DNA of 64,000 nt from positions 930,001 through 994,000 of the forward strand of contig JADJRT010000001.1 of assembly GCA_016712035.1 (NCBI GenBank). The letters are read 5' to 3'. This DNA comes from Flammeovirgaceae bacterium (GTDB lineage: Bacteria; Bacteroidota; Bacteroidia; Cytophagales; Cyclobacteriaceae). Positions 45,244 through 55,400 of this stretch are shown here, piece after piece; within the stretch, counting starts at the first letter, position 1, and each line of letters starts with the position of its first letter. The notes beneath the pieces are model-generated. The model worked only from the letters and a program-made list of their open reading frames with translations. It had not been told where the DNA came from and did not search any database. The translations under genes were made by a program, and so were the position numbers.

Positions 45244-46233
45244 ATGACTATGCGAGCGGTATGCTTTCTCCTTTGTTTCCTCCCGATTTGTTTGGCTGCA
45301 CAGATTGGTGCAAAAACCCAGCAAACAAAAATAACAGGTATCTGGCAAAATAATCAATTTGGATACCAGATGACCCTTATACTTAATGAGGGTGGTAGCG
45401 GTGAGTTTGATGGGGAATCGATTACGTATTCAGCAGCCAGTAATAAACTTTCTATTACGCAGGCTGGCGCAACAACCCAGTATACCTATTCCCTTACCGG
45501 GAACTCACTCACTCTTTCGGGCGGAGACTTAGATCAAAATGTGGCGTTTACAAAATCAGGAACCACTCCGGCAACCCAACCCGTAGTAGCCCAAACGAGT
45601 GGAGAAAAAACTGGCGGCAGTAATTTAATTGGAGTTTGGTCGGGGAATGGGGAAACCATAGAATTTAAAACGAATGGCCAATGCGTTTATATTGGAAACA
45701 CTTTTTCTTACGAAGAATCGCAAGGTCACATAACGTTGGCTACATCGCAAGGAAAAGCAATGTTCGCCTACACCATTGAGGGAAATCAATTAAATCTTAC
45801 AGCTAATGGACAAAAAATAAGTTATACCCGTGGGGCCGGAAACACAAACTCGACCCAATCGATGGCTAACGCTACAGGTGGAAATGTTGCGCAAGAACTG
45901 GTGGGTAAATGGTGTTGGACGAGTACGACTAGCACCAATTCGGGAGGTTCATCATCCAGCCAATGTATTGTGTTAAACGCAAACGGTACGTATGAGTATT
46001 CTTCTGAGCGCTCCATGGATACCAATACAAATTCATTTTATGGAGGCACCAATTCTCAGGGTGCAGATCGCGGAACGTGGTATGTACAAGGCGATAAAAT
46101 CTACTATAATTCACAAAGCCGGGGCCAGGGTTCCTATCAATTGCAGAAAGTAAATCACCCAAAAACCCGCGACCCCATGATTGTTCTTGATGGTGAGCCT
46201 TACGTGACTTTTTATCAAAAACCTTCGTGGTAG
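45244..46233 (+). CDS. Exported protein with three lipocalin-like modules
   Basis: The 329-residue protein has a signal peptide (VCFLLCFLPICLAAQ) and three related beta-rich modules. Each begins with G(I/V/K)W and ends with a tail on xxSYTR/FTK-like strands: about 30-100 (GIWQNNQFGYQM), about 128-195 (GVWSGNGETIEFKTNG) and about 218-329 (GKWCWTSTT ending in VTFYQKPSW). They resemble the lipocalin-like GxW domains common in Bacteroidota. Linkers are rich in S, T, G and N. The function is unknown; it is probably periplasmic or surface-exposed. Confidence 0.65.
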   Translation: MTMRAVCFLLCFLPICLAAQIGAKTQQTKITGIWQNNQFGYQMTLILNEGGSGEFDGESITYSAASNKLSITQAGATTQYTYSLTGNSLTLSGGDLDQNVAFTKSGTTPATQPVVAQTSGEKTGGSNLIGVWSGNGETIEFKTNGQCVYIGNTFSYEESQGHITLATSQGKAMFAYTIEGNQLNLTANGQKISYTRGAGNTNSTQSMANATGGNVAQELVGKWCWTSTTSTNSGGSSSSQCIVLNANGTYEYSSERSMDTNTNSFYGGTNSQGADRGTWYVQGDKIYYNSQSRGQGSYQLQKVNHPKTRDPMIVLDGEPYVTFYQKPSW

Positions 46234-46293
46234 TTTAGTATATAGCATGTTTCCTCTAAAGTGCTAACTTTAGATTAGTAAATCCCAAAATTG

Positions 46294-46542
46294 ATGAATA
46301 CTCCCAAGGCCCGTAAAATTGCAAAGCGAGTGAATGGCAGTATTGCTATCTATTATGGAATGGGCAGCGCCCTTACATCGCTCGGTTCGATAATTTCCAT
46401 ATTTGTATGGAGTTACAAAGTCTGGGTAGGCAAAACCGAGTTTGCCTGGGTGTCTCCGATTGCGCTTCTACTATTAGCTGGCATTACAGGCTTTGTTGCC
46501 TATTTGTTACTGAGAGTCGGCTATGCAGAAATTGAAAGTTAG
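46294..46542 (+). CDS. Small two-helix membrane protein, hypothetical
   Basis: An 82-residue protein with a basic start (MNTPKARKIAKRVNG) and two membrane helices, at about 20-42 (YYGMGSALTSLGSIISIFVW) and about 54-76 (WVSPIALLLLAGITGFVAYL). It stands between the lipocalin-like protein and the aminotransferase with about 24-60 bp gaps. I know no family for it. A TTG three bases upstream of the ATG is also in frame. The clear membrane pattern and the correct spacing support a real gene. Confidence 0.65.
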   Translation: MNTPKARKIAKRVNGSIAIYYGMGSALTSLGSIISIFVWSYKVWVGKTEFAWVSPIALLLLAGITGFVAYLLLRVGYAEIES

Positions 46543-46565
46543 TTTTAAATCCTTATTCTCATTCT

Positions 46566-47714
46566 ATGAAAAATTCTATTAGTCGAAGAGATTGGTTTAA
46601 GTCAACACTCGCACTTACTGCGGGCATGACCATTACCCCTGCCTTGGTAAACAGTTTGATGGCCGCTCCTGTAAGTGATGCCGAGCGGGCATATTTTGGT
46701 TTATCAAAACTAAATGGTGCCAAAGTGCGATTGAACTCGAATGAAAATCCTTATGGGCCCTCGGAGAAAGCTAAAAAAGCTGTTGTGCAAAGTTTAACCA
46801 TGGGCAACCGGTATGCTTTTAACGAAATGGAGGAATTGAAAAAGCTTGTCGCTGCGAAAGAGGGCGTTGATCCAAGCTTTATTTTATTTGGGGCTGGTTC
46901 AGGCGAACTTCTTTGTCAAACAGGTATTGCTTATGGTTTAGAGGGTGGCCGGGTGTTGTCAGCTTATCCTACGTTTCCGTTGCTGATGAATTACGCACAA
47001 ATGATGAATGCCGCGTGGGATAAAGTGGATTTGAATGAAAAGCTTGAGTTTGATTATGAGAAACTGTTATCGGCTATTAATACTGATACCCGATTAGTTT
47101 TTTCCTGTAACCCTAATAACCCAACTGGCACGGTGGTAAATATAGATACGGTCAAATCTTTTTCTGAGGAGGCCTCAAAGAAAACACTGGTGTATGCCGA
47201 TGAAGCGTATATAGAATTTTTGGAGCCGGCACAACAGAAGTCTATGGTATCGTTGGTTGAAAGTGTGCCTAATCTCATTGTGTCAAAAACATTTTCAAAG
47301 ATTTATGGATTGGCAGGCTTGCGGGTTGGCTACATCGTTGCTCATCCTGATGTTCTTAAAAAAGTAGGAATGTATGGTGATACTATTTCCGTAAGTCAAA
47401 CAGCTATTGCGGCTGCCAAGGCTAGTTTAGGCGATGAGGATTTCATGAAAATGACCCGTGAGAAAAATGCAGTGGCTCGCAAAGTGCTTACAGATTATCT
47501 TGAAAGGAAAAAGATTTTCTATAGCAAGTCAGTGACCAATGTGCTGCTCTTTCCGGCACCGATGGATGGTAAAACGATTCTTTCAAAACTGGAAGAAAGA
47601 GGATACTTGATTCGTGTGTGGGATTACCAGGAGAAAGAATGGTGTCGTGTAAGTATTGGCACAGTAGACGAGATGAAAGGATTTGTTAAAGCCTTTGATG
47701 AGGTTACAGCCTGA
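46566..47714 (+). CDS. Tat-exported HisC-like PLP aminotransferase
   Basis: The 382-residue protein starts with a twin-arginine signal (SRRDWFKSTLALTAGMTI, residues about 6-23, then VNSLMAAP). The rest is a fold-type I aminotransferase close to histidinol-phosphate aminotransferase: RLNSNENPYGPS, FSCNPNNPTGTVV, YADEAYIEF, and the PLP lysine in SKTFSKIYGLAGLRVGY (about K245). The Tat signal implies export of a folded enzyme with its cofactor to the periplasm, unlike true HisC, which acts in the cytoplasm. No other his gene is nearby, so a role in histidine synthesis is doubtful. The gene is intact. Confidence 0.85.
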   Translation: MKNSISRRDWFKSTLALTAGMTITPALVNSLMAAPVSDAERAYFGLSKLNGAKVRLNSNENPYGPSEKAKKAVVQSLTMGNRYAFNEMEELKKLVAAKEGVDPSFILFGAGSGELLCQTGIAYGLEGGRVLSAYPTFPLLMNYAQMMNAAWDKVDLNEKLEFDYEKLLSAINTDTRLVFSCNPNNPTGTVVNIDTVKSFSEEASKKTLVYADEAYIEFLEPAQQKSMVSLVESVPNLIVSKTFSKIYGLAGLRVGYIVAHPDVLKKVGMYGDTISVSQTAIAAAKASLGDEDFMKMTREKNAVARKVLTDYLERKKIFYSKSVTNVLLFPAPMDGKTILSKLEERGYLIRVWDYQEKEWCRVSIGTVDEMKGFVKAFDEVTA

Positions 47715-47726
47715 TCACATCTATAA

Positions 47727-48470
47727 TCAGTTCAACTTAAAATCGTTCAGTTGAATATCATCCAGGCCATGTTGATCAAACGGATTCTCCATTTGGTCTT
47801 GCACATTGTATAAGGAAATCAAAATAAAAGTGGATACAGACGAAAGTGCGTATACCAGCCAGGCATCGTTAGCCGAAATCCCATCATGTAGTTTGTTGTA
47901 GAGTGCCGGTGTATAAATAACCGGATACATATAAATAAAAATCAGGCAGTAGGCACGAATGGCGATGGGGGTACGGTGTTGGTTTATGGCAATAATGTTT
48001 TCCGCGCCTCTATGCACATCTTTCATGAATCGAAATATCTTTAGGGCAACACTGTTTCGAATGAACTCTGAATTTGTTCGAATAAACAAAGCCACTTTAT
48101 CTATTTCCTGATGAAGTGTTTCTTTACTGCAGGTTTTAGGCCCGAGATAATTCACCAAAGAATACGAAATGTTTTTTATCTGATTCTGAATCTCCTGCTT
48201 TTTTGAGACGTCTAGTTTTTTGACCTCCTGAAAACAACAATCAACGGTAATAAGTCCCGCTTTAAAAAACGATAGAAATTCCAACGCTTTTTCCCGTCTG
48301 CGAAAAGCACTGCGAATGGTAAATACGAGGGGAAAGATGATCGCGATGCTAATCAGAGCAAGATCAAAATTGTATTGAAATTGGCGGGCAAGGGTAACAT
48401 AGGAAGTCAGAAATGAAATTCCTAACGCCAGCGCGGTTCGGGTATTTATAATAGAAAGATATCGATTCAT
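47727..48470 (-). CDS. Bestrophin-like membrane protein
   Basis: The 247-residue protein has two hydrophobic stretches near the start, a central helical region rich in charged residues, two more membrane helices near 165-220, and a tail VQDQMENPFDQHGLDDIQL. The NPF then D/Q-rich tail and the helix layout resemble bestrophin/RFP-TM family chloride-channel proteins. The match is by pattern only and many details are missing. It converges on the aminotransferase gene with a 12-bp gap. Another small-molecule channel is possible. Confidence 0.5.
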   Translation of the reverse strand: MNRYLSIINTRTALALGISFLTSYVTLARQFQYNFDLALISIAIIFPLVFTIRSAFRRREKALEFLSFFKAGLITVDCCFQEVKKLDVSKKQEIQNQIKNISYSLVNYLGPKTCSKETLHQEIDKVALFIRTNSEFIRNSVALKIFRFMKDVHRGAENIIAINQHRTPIAIRAYCLIFIYMYPVIYTPALYNKLHDGISANDAWLVYALSSVSTFILISLYNVQDQMENPFDQHGLDDIQLNDFKLN

Positions 48471-48600
48471 TAAGCAGTTATCAGATTATACTTTATTGTT
48501 ACACATTAGTAAATATAGAATATTTAACTGGTTGATTTGTAACGATTGTTATTAACTGGAATAAGTGAAGGTAGGGACACCTACAGTTGCATAACTCCTG

Positions 48601-49922
48601 TTAGGTGAAGAGGATTAAATCTTGTTTGTATTTGTCGCAGAGGATTTGATGGAACGCCTTAACTTCGGAAGTTGCTTTCCGATCCGTTAAGAGACAGACA
48701 GTGCCTCCATTTCCTCCTCCGGTAATTTTGGCACCATATACCCCTGGGATATTTTTTGAAAGTGAAACTATTTCATCAGTTCGCTCTGCTCCTAAGCCGC
48801 AAGCTGAATAACTATCATGCGATTGATACATTAATTCACCTATCTTTTTTAGTAGATGCGGGCGCTCCTCCTCTTGAGTAGCAGCATTTACACCGGCAAG
48901 TAGATTTTTGAACAGCGTTACCCGATGATGCTCATAGATGGGGTGAGAAGTGCTTGCGCGTAGGGGATAGGTCCGCGCTCTGTCAATTTGTGTTACATTA
49001 TCAACAGAGACTTGATATTTATCAAGAAATTCTTTTCCTGAAATTGTTTTGGGCAAAATGGTTAAAAATGAATTTTCATATTGATTCGGAGAAATATTGC
49101 TGAGATAGCCCGCAAAGGGAAGTGAGGTAAAATCATTTTTGGTTTTAACACTTTTAATAATCTCAGTCGAAACACCCATTGCCTGAAGAATAATGGAATA
49201 TCCCATAAAGGCTGCTGCCCTTACATTGCTGTATGAGGCGCCTGCCACAGAGTGTCGGATGCCGCTGTCAATTCCAATAAATTGAATCTCGTCAGGAATG
49301 GAAATGGGTTCGCCAACCTGATCAGGCTGACATAAAATGGGCAACAGTTTATTGGACTCACCAAAATAAGAAGCCAGTTGATCCATCAATCCGCATGGCG
49401 CACCTACAATAAAATTCTCTACACGTTGTGCCAGTAGCGGTAATTCGGTACCCGGTAAATCTAAGTCAAAGACTTCACAAAGAGCTTTCATGCAAGCTAC
49501 TTCGATAGAGGCTGAGGATGAAACACCTTTCCCCAATGGAACAGTTGATTTTATTTCAAAAGTAGCGCCCCGAAAATCAATGCCTTTTCTTTTTGAAGAA
49601 CGAGTGCTCCGCCTAGCACATAGCCAATCCACGAAGTTATAGGATCGTTTTTTAATTTTTCATGTACAACTTTATAATCAACCTGACCATGATTCAGATA
49701 CTCGCGATAGTCAACAAGTGCAAGTAATGTTTCTCTATCGCTAAGGGTACTTCGAAAGATGCATTGAAAATCTTCCCGCAAGTATAGACTAACAACTGTT
49801 TTCTGTGCAATAGGCATTTGCAATACAAGCGATCCCGAATAATCGGCAATGCCACCCATTACATCTAACCGGCCGGGCGCACTTGCTTCTGCATAATTTT
49901 TAACAGGCAGTTTAGCGCTCAA
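48601..49922 (-). CDS. GHMP sugar kinase (galactokinase / L-arabinokinase-like), one frameshift
   Basis: Fragments 49922-49551 and 49632-48601 form one protein of about 440 residues, joined by an indel in the T-rich run at 49583-49594 (KEKGIDFRGATFEIK). It carries the GHMP features APGRLDVMGGIADYSG, VPLGKGVSSSAS (phosphate loop) and a C-terminal KITGGGNGGTVCLL. The start motif and VGAPCGLMDQLASYFGE are much closer to plant L-arabinokinase than to E. coli GalK, but it lies directly after galT, so galactose is the likely substrate. The start is a TTG at 49922 inside the galT end. The operon with galT supports the role of galactokinase in the Leloir pathway. Confidence 0.75.
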
Positions 49923-50950
49923 GGGTGTAGTCGTTGAGATTGACTTTTAAAAGTTCTGCCGCTTTGTCTTCGGGCATTGTATCGGCCATAAAGTTACCCG
50001 CCCCAATCTCGGGGCCAGCCGGATATTTTATTAACCCCGGTTGACGATAGGGAGGTTGCAACCATAAATGCATTCTAAAATCAGGATAACTTTTTCCATC
50101 AACGGGCGCCTTGCATGAAAGACAGAACATAAGGGAAATCCATATTAAAGTTCATGTCCATTCTGCGAACTACCTGATGAAAAACAGAGGCAAGATCGGT
50201 TAACTCTTGTGAAGAAAGAGAGATTAATGTTTGATGATTCTTTTTTGGAAAGATCATCACCTCATAAGCATACCGCGCAAAATATGGAATAAAGGCAATG
50301 GCGTTTTCATTCTCAGCAATTACGCGGGTAGCATCTTTCTTTTCCTGAATAATTATTTCTTCGAAAAGATTTTGGTGATGCGTAGCGTGATAGCGTTGGG
50401 CAAGTGCAATTTGTTGTTCTACTAATTTGAATGAAAAATCTACTGCATAGATCTGGCAGTGGGGATGCGAATTACTAACACCAACGGCTTCGCCTTTATT
50501 TTCAAAAATTAATACTGATTTTATATCAGGATTGTTTTCGAACTCAACCATTTGATTTTGGAATGTTGTAAACACATGAACAACTTGCATCAACCGCATC
50601 TGCGAAAGCGTAATGTTGTGACGTGGATCGTAACAAACTACCCGCGCCACACCAAGTGCACTTTCTTTTTATAAAAACCAAGCGCATCAGTGACCACCGG
50701 TGCTTGCATACCTACCACGGGATGATCGTTATCAAAAATGAAAACACTGTATAGGCTGGATTCGCATGACCGTGAATACGCGTGTTGCCTGGGCATAGAT
50801 AACAGGTAGGGTCGTAGGAATCTGATTTCTTGGTTTAATAATTCCGGCTCCTTGCCACGGACGCGCGTTTCGATGAGCAGAATAAACTACCCATTCTTCC
50901 CGCAAAGGATGCCAACGTTTTTCCCATTTGCCTTGATAAGAATCTGACAT
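49912..50950 (-). CDS. galT: Galactose-1-phosphate uridylyltransferase, four indels
   Basis: The gene reads in pieces (50950 to about 50732, 50650-50099 and 50130-49912) that are joined by indels near 50812-50822, 50734-50738, 50662-50670 and 50107-50113. Corrected, it gives a normal GalT of about 345 residues: [21 protein letters not shown], a zinc pair in [13 protein letters not shown], the catalytic [12 protein letters not shown], and the end [22 protein letters not shown]. It transfers UMP between UDP-glucose and galactose-1-phosphate in the cytoplasm. A GGAGG lies 8 bp before the ATG at 50950. Four breaks in one short gene are the densest set in the window, so either poor consensus or real decay is possible. 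Confidence 0.85.
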
Positions 50951-51063
50951 GCCGAACCTCCAACGAAATTTATAAATCAACGAAAAGGAAGTTAAACAAA
51001 ATAGGGACAATAGAAATAAAAATTTCTTATTACTTATTATTTCTGGTGAGTTGAAGTATCGGA

Positions 51064-51948
51064 TTAAAAGGGAACATGCACATGCCGCTCAGCATGATAG
51101 CTAGAGCGAACCAACGGCCCCGATTCAACATATTTTAATCCGCGTTTCAGTCCTTCTTCTTTATACATGGCAAAGGTATCCGGGTGGATAAACTCGGCTA
51201 CTTCCAAATGCATTTTGGTAGGCTGTAAATATTGACCGAGCGTTAAGATCATTAGACCATGATTAGCTAAATCATCCATCGCTTTAAAAACTTCTTCCTG
51301 TGTTTCGCCTACGCCCAGCATGATACCTGATTTAGTTCGCTTGCCGGCTTCACGAATTCGCTTAATCTGTTCCAGGCTGCGATCATACTTAGCTTGCGGC
51401 CGCACCATTCTATACAGTCGGCCAACGGTTTCCATATTATGCGATACTACTTCCTGGCCGCCATCAATCATGTGATAGAGTGCGTCCCAATTTCCTTTTG
51501 TATCAGGAATTAATGTTTCAATAGTTGTATCAGGACTCAGCGCTTTAGTTTGTATAACAGTTTGGTACCAAATCTCAGCACCCCTGTCTTTCAACTCATC
51601 GCGGTTTACCGAGGTAATAACGGCATGCTTTACACCCATCAGTTTGATTGCTTCGGCAACCCGGCTTGGTTCTTCCGTGTCGTACTCGGTAGGCCGGCCG
51701 GTAGCTACTGCACAAAAAGTGCAACTACGCGTACACACATTTCCTAATATCATAAATGTGGCAGTACCTGCACCCCAGCATTCACCCATGTTTGGGCAAT
51801 TACCGCTTTCGCAAATGGTGTGTAGCTTATGTTCGTCTACCAGTCTCCGCACTTTCGTGTATTCGGGTCCAATAGGTAACTTAACACGCAGCCAATCAGG
51901 CTTGCGCTTCTTTGTTTCCTGGGCCGAGATTACGGGTAGTTCAATCAT
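51064..51948 (-). CDS. lipA: Lipoyl synthase
   Basis: The 294-residue radical-SAM protein has the auxiliary cluster cysteines of LipA in [12 protein letters not shown] (about C46, C51, C57) and the radical-SAM motif CTRSCTFC (about C72, C76, C79). The family end [12 protein letters not shown] is present. It inserts two sulfurs into octanoyl groups on lipoyl domains. Two users of lipoate lie in the window: GcvH, encoded directly upstream, and the E2 partner of the 2-oxoacid dehydrogenase E1. A palindromic element separates gcvH and lipA. The gene is intact. Confidence 0.96.
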   Translation of the reverse strand: MIELPVISAQETKKRKPDWLRVKLPIGPEYTKVRRLVDEHKLHTICESGNCPNMGECWGAGTATFMILGNVCTRSCTFCAVATGRPTEYDTEEPSRVAEAIKLMGVKHAVITSVNRDELKDRGAEIWYQTVIQTKALSPDTTIETLIPDTKGNWDALYHMIDGGQEVVSHNMETVGRLYRMVRPQAKYDRSLEQIKRIREAGKRTKSGIMLGVGETQEEVFKAMDDLANHGLMILTLGQYLQPTKMHLEVAEFIHPDTFAMYKEEGLKRGLKYVESGPLVRSSYHAERHVHVPF

Positions 51949-51970
51949 AATTAGTACTGAGTCGTTAGTT

Positions 51971-52012
51971 TATAGTATTGAGTATTTAAATACTGTATAC
52001 TCAATAACTATA
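51971..52012. repeat. Imperfect 15-bp palindrome between gcvH and lipA
   Basis: TATAGT plus ATTGAGTAT (51971-51985) pairs with ATACTCAAT plus ACTATA (51997-52012), with one unpaired A, around an 11-bp loop. It starts 7 bp after the gcvH stop and 23 bp before the lipA start. No T-run follows on the minus strand, so it is more a repeat or a regulatory hairpin than a terminator. Confidence 0.55.
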
Positions 52013-52018
52013 TACAGA

Positions 52019-52393
52019 CTATATAAGTTCTTTGTATTGTTCTGCAGTTAGCAGCGAATCAAGTTCCGCAAGATTTGTTATAGAAATTTTTACCATCCAG
52101 CCTTCGCCATATGCATCGCTGTTTACTTTTTCGGGTGCAGCTTCCAACGCTTTATTTAACTCCAGCACCTTGCCGCTAATAGGCATATCTAAATCCGATA
52201 CAGTTTTTACCGCTTCCACAGTTCCAAAAACATCGTGTTGATTAATTTGCTGACCTACGGTCGAAATGTCGACATAAACAATATCGCCTAATTCGCCTTG
52301 TGCAAAATCGGTTATGCCAATAGTGGCTTGACCACCTTCAACTTTAACCCATTCGTGGTCTTTGGTGTACTTGAGTTCTGCAGGAATATTCAT
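52019..52393 (-). CDS. gcvH: Glycine cleavage system H protein
   Basis: The 124-residue protein begins [20 protein letters not shown] and has the lipoyl-lysine site [16 protein letters not shown] (about K63). H protein carries the aminomethyl intermediate between the P, T and L proteins of glycine cleavage. It sits directly upstream of lipA, which makes its cofactor, a sensible pairing. No gcvT or gcvP is in the window. The gene is intact. Confidence 0.96.
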   Translation of the reverse strand: MNIPAELKYTKDHEWVKVEGGQATIGITDFAQGELGDIVYVDISTVGQQINQHDVFGTVEAVKTVSDLDMPISGKVLELNKALEAAPEKVNSDAYGEGWMVKISITNLAELDSLLTAEQYKELI

Positions 52394-52497
52394 AGTATTT
52401 GAGGAGTATATTTTACCTCAAAAATAGCGAAACTATTATTCCTATGGATTTATTATTAGCAGTAATTTTGACTTAGCTGATGCTAAATAGCGGTAAT

Positions 52498-55400
52498 TTA
52501 TTGCGACAGGTTGAACAATACTTTTACCCCAGCCCGGGTAGTTGATCTCTTGTACGAATTGGTGACAAGGGGTTCGTTAATACTTCTTTCGTAATAGGCT
52601 TGAACCCGTAATTTCTGATTAACCAGGTAGCTAATGTTGGGCCGCATTTGGTAATTTAAATTACCATTGGTAATGGTGTTTACTTCATCGATTTTTCGTT
52701 GAATGGTCTGATTATTGGTAACACTCATATTGAGCTGAAATGTGATATCATTTTTAAGTGTTATCACCCGACCCTGTGTTTTGAAAGGCAATTTCATATT
52801 ATTTTTGGTGTAACCTAAATCAATCGACCAATCTTTACTGGTAAGTTCGGTTATTTGCGAATTGGAAATGTTTAAAGCCAGGTCGCGTTTGGTTTTATAT
52901 TCAAATCTGAAATTAAGTTTAGAACGGGTTCTTAAATTAACGCCTACCAGGGGAGCAAACTGCTCGCTAATCATCACCTGACTGATCACATATACGGGTA
53001 TCAATTCGCCATTGGCGTTTGTTACGGAGGCAAACATCCCATTATTATAATCCTCCACCGGATTATTAATAGATACCTCCGAATACTCTAAGGAGTTAGA
53101 GTAATTTACTACTGAGTACGATGAGTTGTAGGCGTGATTAATTGTTATGGATTGAAAAATCTCTTTTAGACCTTCCAGTTTACCTAAGCCGGTATAATCC
53201 AATCGCCAGTTAGGAATGGGTATCTTGGGGAAGGGCGAGAGATTAACATCTTCTGCCGATTTACCTGTATAGGCGGCCAGGAAAGCGGGTATCAAAACAT
53301 CTTGCGATTGGGTTTCATATGAATTGCCGGTGATTCGCGTGAAGCGATCTTGTATAAGACCGATGTTCTCTTCAAATTGTTGGAATACGGTTGAGTTAAT
53401 ACTGCTATTATTTTTAAAGGCGGTGTTTATTGTTAAGATAGAAGTTTTGTAAGAACCCAGTCTACTTTGTCCTATAGATTCATAGGCAAGCCCTGTGGAA
53501 TCTATCCGGTAAATTTCCTGGTAGGAAGTCATCGAGTTCTTTTTACATCGAGTTGAATTTTTAAATCAGCCGAAGGTTCAACAGAAGCTCGTAAGCCCAT
53601 ATCCTGCATCTGATTTTGCGTGTAAGGGGTAGTTAATTTTTGGTTGGTCGTTAACCATCCATTTTCACCCGCCTTAATCTGAAAGTTTGGATCTTGCTGA
53701 CCTAATACAAAACCCCAGCCTGGTGCGTTCCAATCTTTATCCATACCAAACAAATAGGGCACGGGCGTAAATCCGGGAAGGATCGTACCTTGATTTAAAG
53801 AATAGGTGCCCGTTATATTTCTCAATGACATAATGAGTCGCAGCAAACCTTTTACGGCTTTTAATTCCGGAGGTCTCCTCACGGTATCAGGTTGAGTAGG
53901 TTTTGTTTGAGGGGTGGGCACCTTAGGTCGGGCTGGTGTATTTACTCCTTTCAAAAAACCAATTTTGTTATAAAGTTTTACCATATCAATACGGCCACTG
54001 AGTGCCTGCTCCTGACTGTTTTGTACAATGTTTCCTAGTTGCAGCGCTTCGTTGGTTTCCAGAGGCCCTGCTTTCCAGTTGTATCCAACATTGTAGCGAT
54101 ACTCTGCGCCTAACCAGTTGGTGAGCGGAAATTTATCGAGAGGCACAGTGTAGTTGGCACTGATATTTTGATCGAATGTTTTAGTGCGGCCAAACTTCTT
54201 CAGGTTTGCAATTACCACATCGAGAGAATCCTGATTATTCAAATCACCATCGGGCTCATCGATTATCGCATTGATGCGAGAAGCATAGTCAATTGAAAGC
54301 GATTTGGCGAGGGCCCATCGTACATTGTAGGTGCGATTGAAGATAAAAACTTTTGAAAATTGGGGACAGAATTTTGGGCATCGGTATTCGCATTGCGGTA
54401 TGTCATTTTACTAAACGAACGATCTAATTCATAGCGCACAGAAAGATTGGAGGGCACCGGATTGAAATTGAAATCTTTAATCAACTGCAGAAAGGGAGAT
54501 GATAAAAATTTCATATTCTTAAACGGTTCAAAGCCTTTAAACTTGGGTGAGTATTGCCATACGCCAGCCGCTTTATAATTTCGCCTCGTGTTTTCCTGTA
54601 AATTAAAATTCGTTTGCGTAGCCTCACTTTGTGCGTAGGTGAAAGCAAAATTTTCAATATCATAAATGTGGGCTACGGCATCTTGTTTGGTTTTCACTTT
54701 TCGTACGTTGGTAAAATTTAAACTTTTCCGTACCGATTTGTCCCGGATTAAAGCCAAATAGTCATCACGCTCGGCTTGCGTGTCAAAAGATTTTAACGCG
54801 GCCTCCAGCCGCAAGTCCGGGTTAGCCGGATCGTATTTCGGATTGATGGTAGTTTGCTCATAACTATAGAACATGGGGATTTTTAATCCTGTCCATTTAG
54901 GGAGAAGTTTATCAATATTCAGGTTGGTGGAGATGTCGTAAGAGGTGGCATCACTTCGCGAACGTTCAGAAATTTTTGATTGCACATTACCATACCCGAA
55001 TCCAGTGTACCGAACGGAGCCGGTAACGGTTCCCAGATCGGCAAGCTTAGCGCTAAGTACGGCATTGCCCGCCCAGCCGGCAGTTCGATCAAAATCGGTA
55101 AGCCGGAGTTCATTGGCCCACATACACACATTATAAGATCGACCGTCATTACGAGGGTTGCGAATGCCAATCATCATCAACTTAACCTGGCTAATATCGG
55201 GTCGACCTAAAATTCTGATTCCATGTTTACCCGCGGGCGCAGGTCCATCCTGCGGGTATAAGAGCCCGAGGTTATAGCCTTCGCGATCGCGTTTAACTTT
55301 CAACGCGTACAAATCATCCAGATCCAGATCGATTTGATTTTCTGCTGGCCAGATCGCCTCTACCGTTCGGGGTGCCCCGGCCGGAGTAATTTTAAGCGGC

